This document shows, piece after piece, positions 63,121-64,000 of a stretch of 64,000 bases of DNA (position 1 is its first letter; every line of letters begins with the position of its first letter). Below the pieces are notes generated by a model. It was not told where the DNA came from. It saw only the letters and a list, made by a program, of their open reading frames with translations, and did not search any database. The DNA comes from Eledone cirrhosa (lineage: Eukaryota > Mollusca > Cephalopoda > Octopoda > Eledonidae): contig OZ024745.1 in the NCBI GenBank assembly GCA_964016885.1, forward strand, positions 55,102,300 through 55,166,299, given 5' to 3'. The position numbers and the translations under genes are program-made.

Positions 63121-64000
63121 ATTTTATCCTAATAACTTATTTTAGTTATTGCTCGCCCTAACGCTAATGCGAAGACATATACCTATGATTGGTAGCAGAC
63201 AACTGGCGATGGATATTACCCTCTTTCGCCCGTAACTTTTATTTTCATTATATATATATATGTATATATGTATATATATACAATGATTGATAGAATTTGA
63301 AAAAGGGAGGGAGTTACAACATATTTAAATGTAGAACTATATATTTGAATATAAAGTATATGTAGCATATTATATATTGAATTTTATCCCATCTTTATTA
63401 TATTATATATATCTATATACACGTACATAGATATACACTCGTAGAAACAACTACCTTTGATCATGTATGATATAGATTTGGCTGGTCGGATTCATGGAGC
63501 AACCGAAAATGTAATATGTGTTAGAAAGAGAAGCCTGCAGTGGGAGAGAATAAATGAGTATATATGATGATTGATCCTTCTCTAGCAGTATAGTTTATTA
63601 TTATAACATACCAGTCCAAATAAGAAGCCTTTCGCCTTCTGGCCATAATGAGGTTACACATGGGAATTGGCCATGTGGATATATTAACTCAATATATTTT
63701 TGGTCCAATTCACCAATCGTTTCTTTAAGAAAAAAAAAAAAATGCTGTAGCCTGAAATGGAAGCGAGATACTACTAAATTGTTCCTCTTCCCAACACTTC
63801 TATTCATCTGTATCCATTTTGGTATGTCTTAACGTACACTCCATCCATTCATCTTACGGCAAAGTGCTTCTGCATTCTTTTATAAGGTTTTATTTAATTC
63901 CTTCTTATATATATATATATACCACTATCCTTCACCTTATATCCCTTTCCCAATTACTCTCCTCTCCCACACTCCATATTATTGTCTGTGGGTTTATATG
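63121..64000. other. AT-rich stretch, nothing recognised
   Basis: Short TATA tracts at 63249-63280 and 63906-63921; no gene or repeat family recognised. Confidence 0.4.

Overview
The window looks like non-genic, repeat-saturated DNA from a cephalopod mollusc, probably an octopus-like species. The call rests on several copies of two tRNA-derived SINE families that resemble cephalopod SINEs (one with the conserved block around 'tttatcgacccc', the other with a 'cttagtggttagagc' head), on many long (TA)n, (CA)n and (GA)n tracts, and on many Penelope-like element (PLE) fragments. I found no convincing host gene, rRNA or functional tRNA. Every coding signal I recognise belongs to a transposable element.

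Layout. 1-6200: AT-rich DNA with microsatellites, one clean hammerhead ribozyme (749-791) and a 358-bp foldback element carrying two divergent hammerheads (1117-1474). 6206-10894: a 4.7-kb palindrome made of PLE sequence; arms of about 1.5 kb flank a 1.7-kb centre holding a 521-codon reverse transcriptase frame and a GIY-YIG endonuclease. 11022-12031: two more foldbacks, the first with a hammerhead at its centre. 12058-19100: tRNA-type and cephalopod-type SINEs and a decayed LINE reverse transcriptase (15481-16560). 19107-20604: a short Helitron with both termini and the last part of its helicase. 20605-36240: mostly unrecognised AT-rich DNA with SINE copies and an RTE-type LINE remnant (28645-29190). 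36296-40022: a dense PLE/hammerhead cluster: a GIY-YIG fragment, a 482-bp tandem repeat with one hammerhead per unit, a long-stem hammerhead, and a nested foldback with another. 40070-55390: SINEs, a jockey/CR1-like LINE on the minus strand (48290-50400), a possible piggyBac remnant, and one SINE with an 18-bp target-site duplication. 55400-59030 and 60150-63120: two further broken PLEs, the first strongly C-rich.

Main theme: hammerhead ribozymes. Seven motifs at six loci have the CUGAUGA and GAAA cores and all three helices predicted by hand, and several decayed relatives are also present. They lie in foldback or tandem repeats, usually next to (TA)n tracts. Hammerheads are known in the terminal repeats of PLEs and in small non-autonomous 'retrozyme' repeats. 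The 482-bp tandem repeat is the best candidate for an expressed unit, because cleavage at its two ribozymes would release a 482-nt RNA that could circularise. This is inferred from sequence; activity and expression are untested.

Limits: alignments and foldings were done by eye. Boundaries of diverged repeats are approximate, and family names below superfamily level are tentative.
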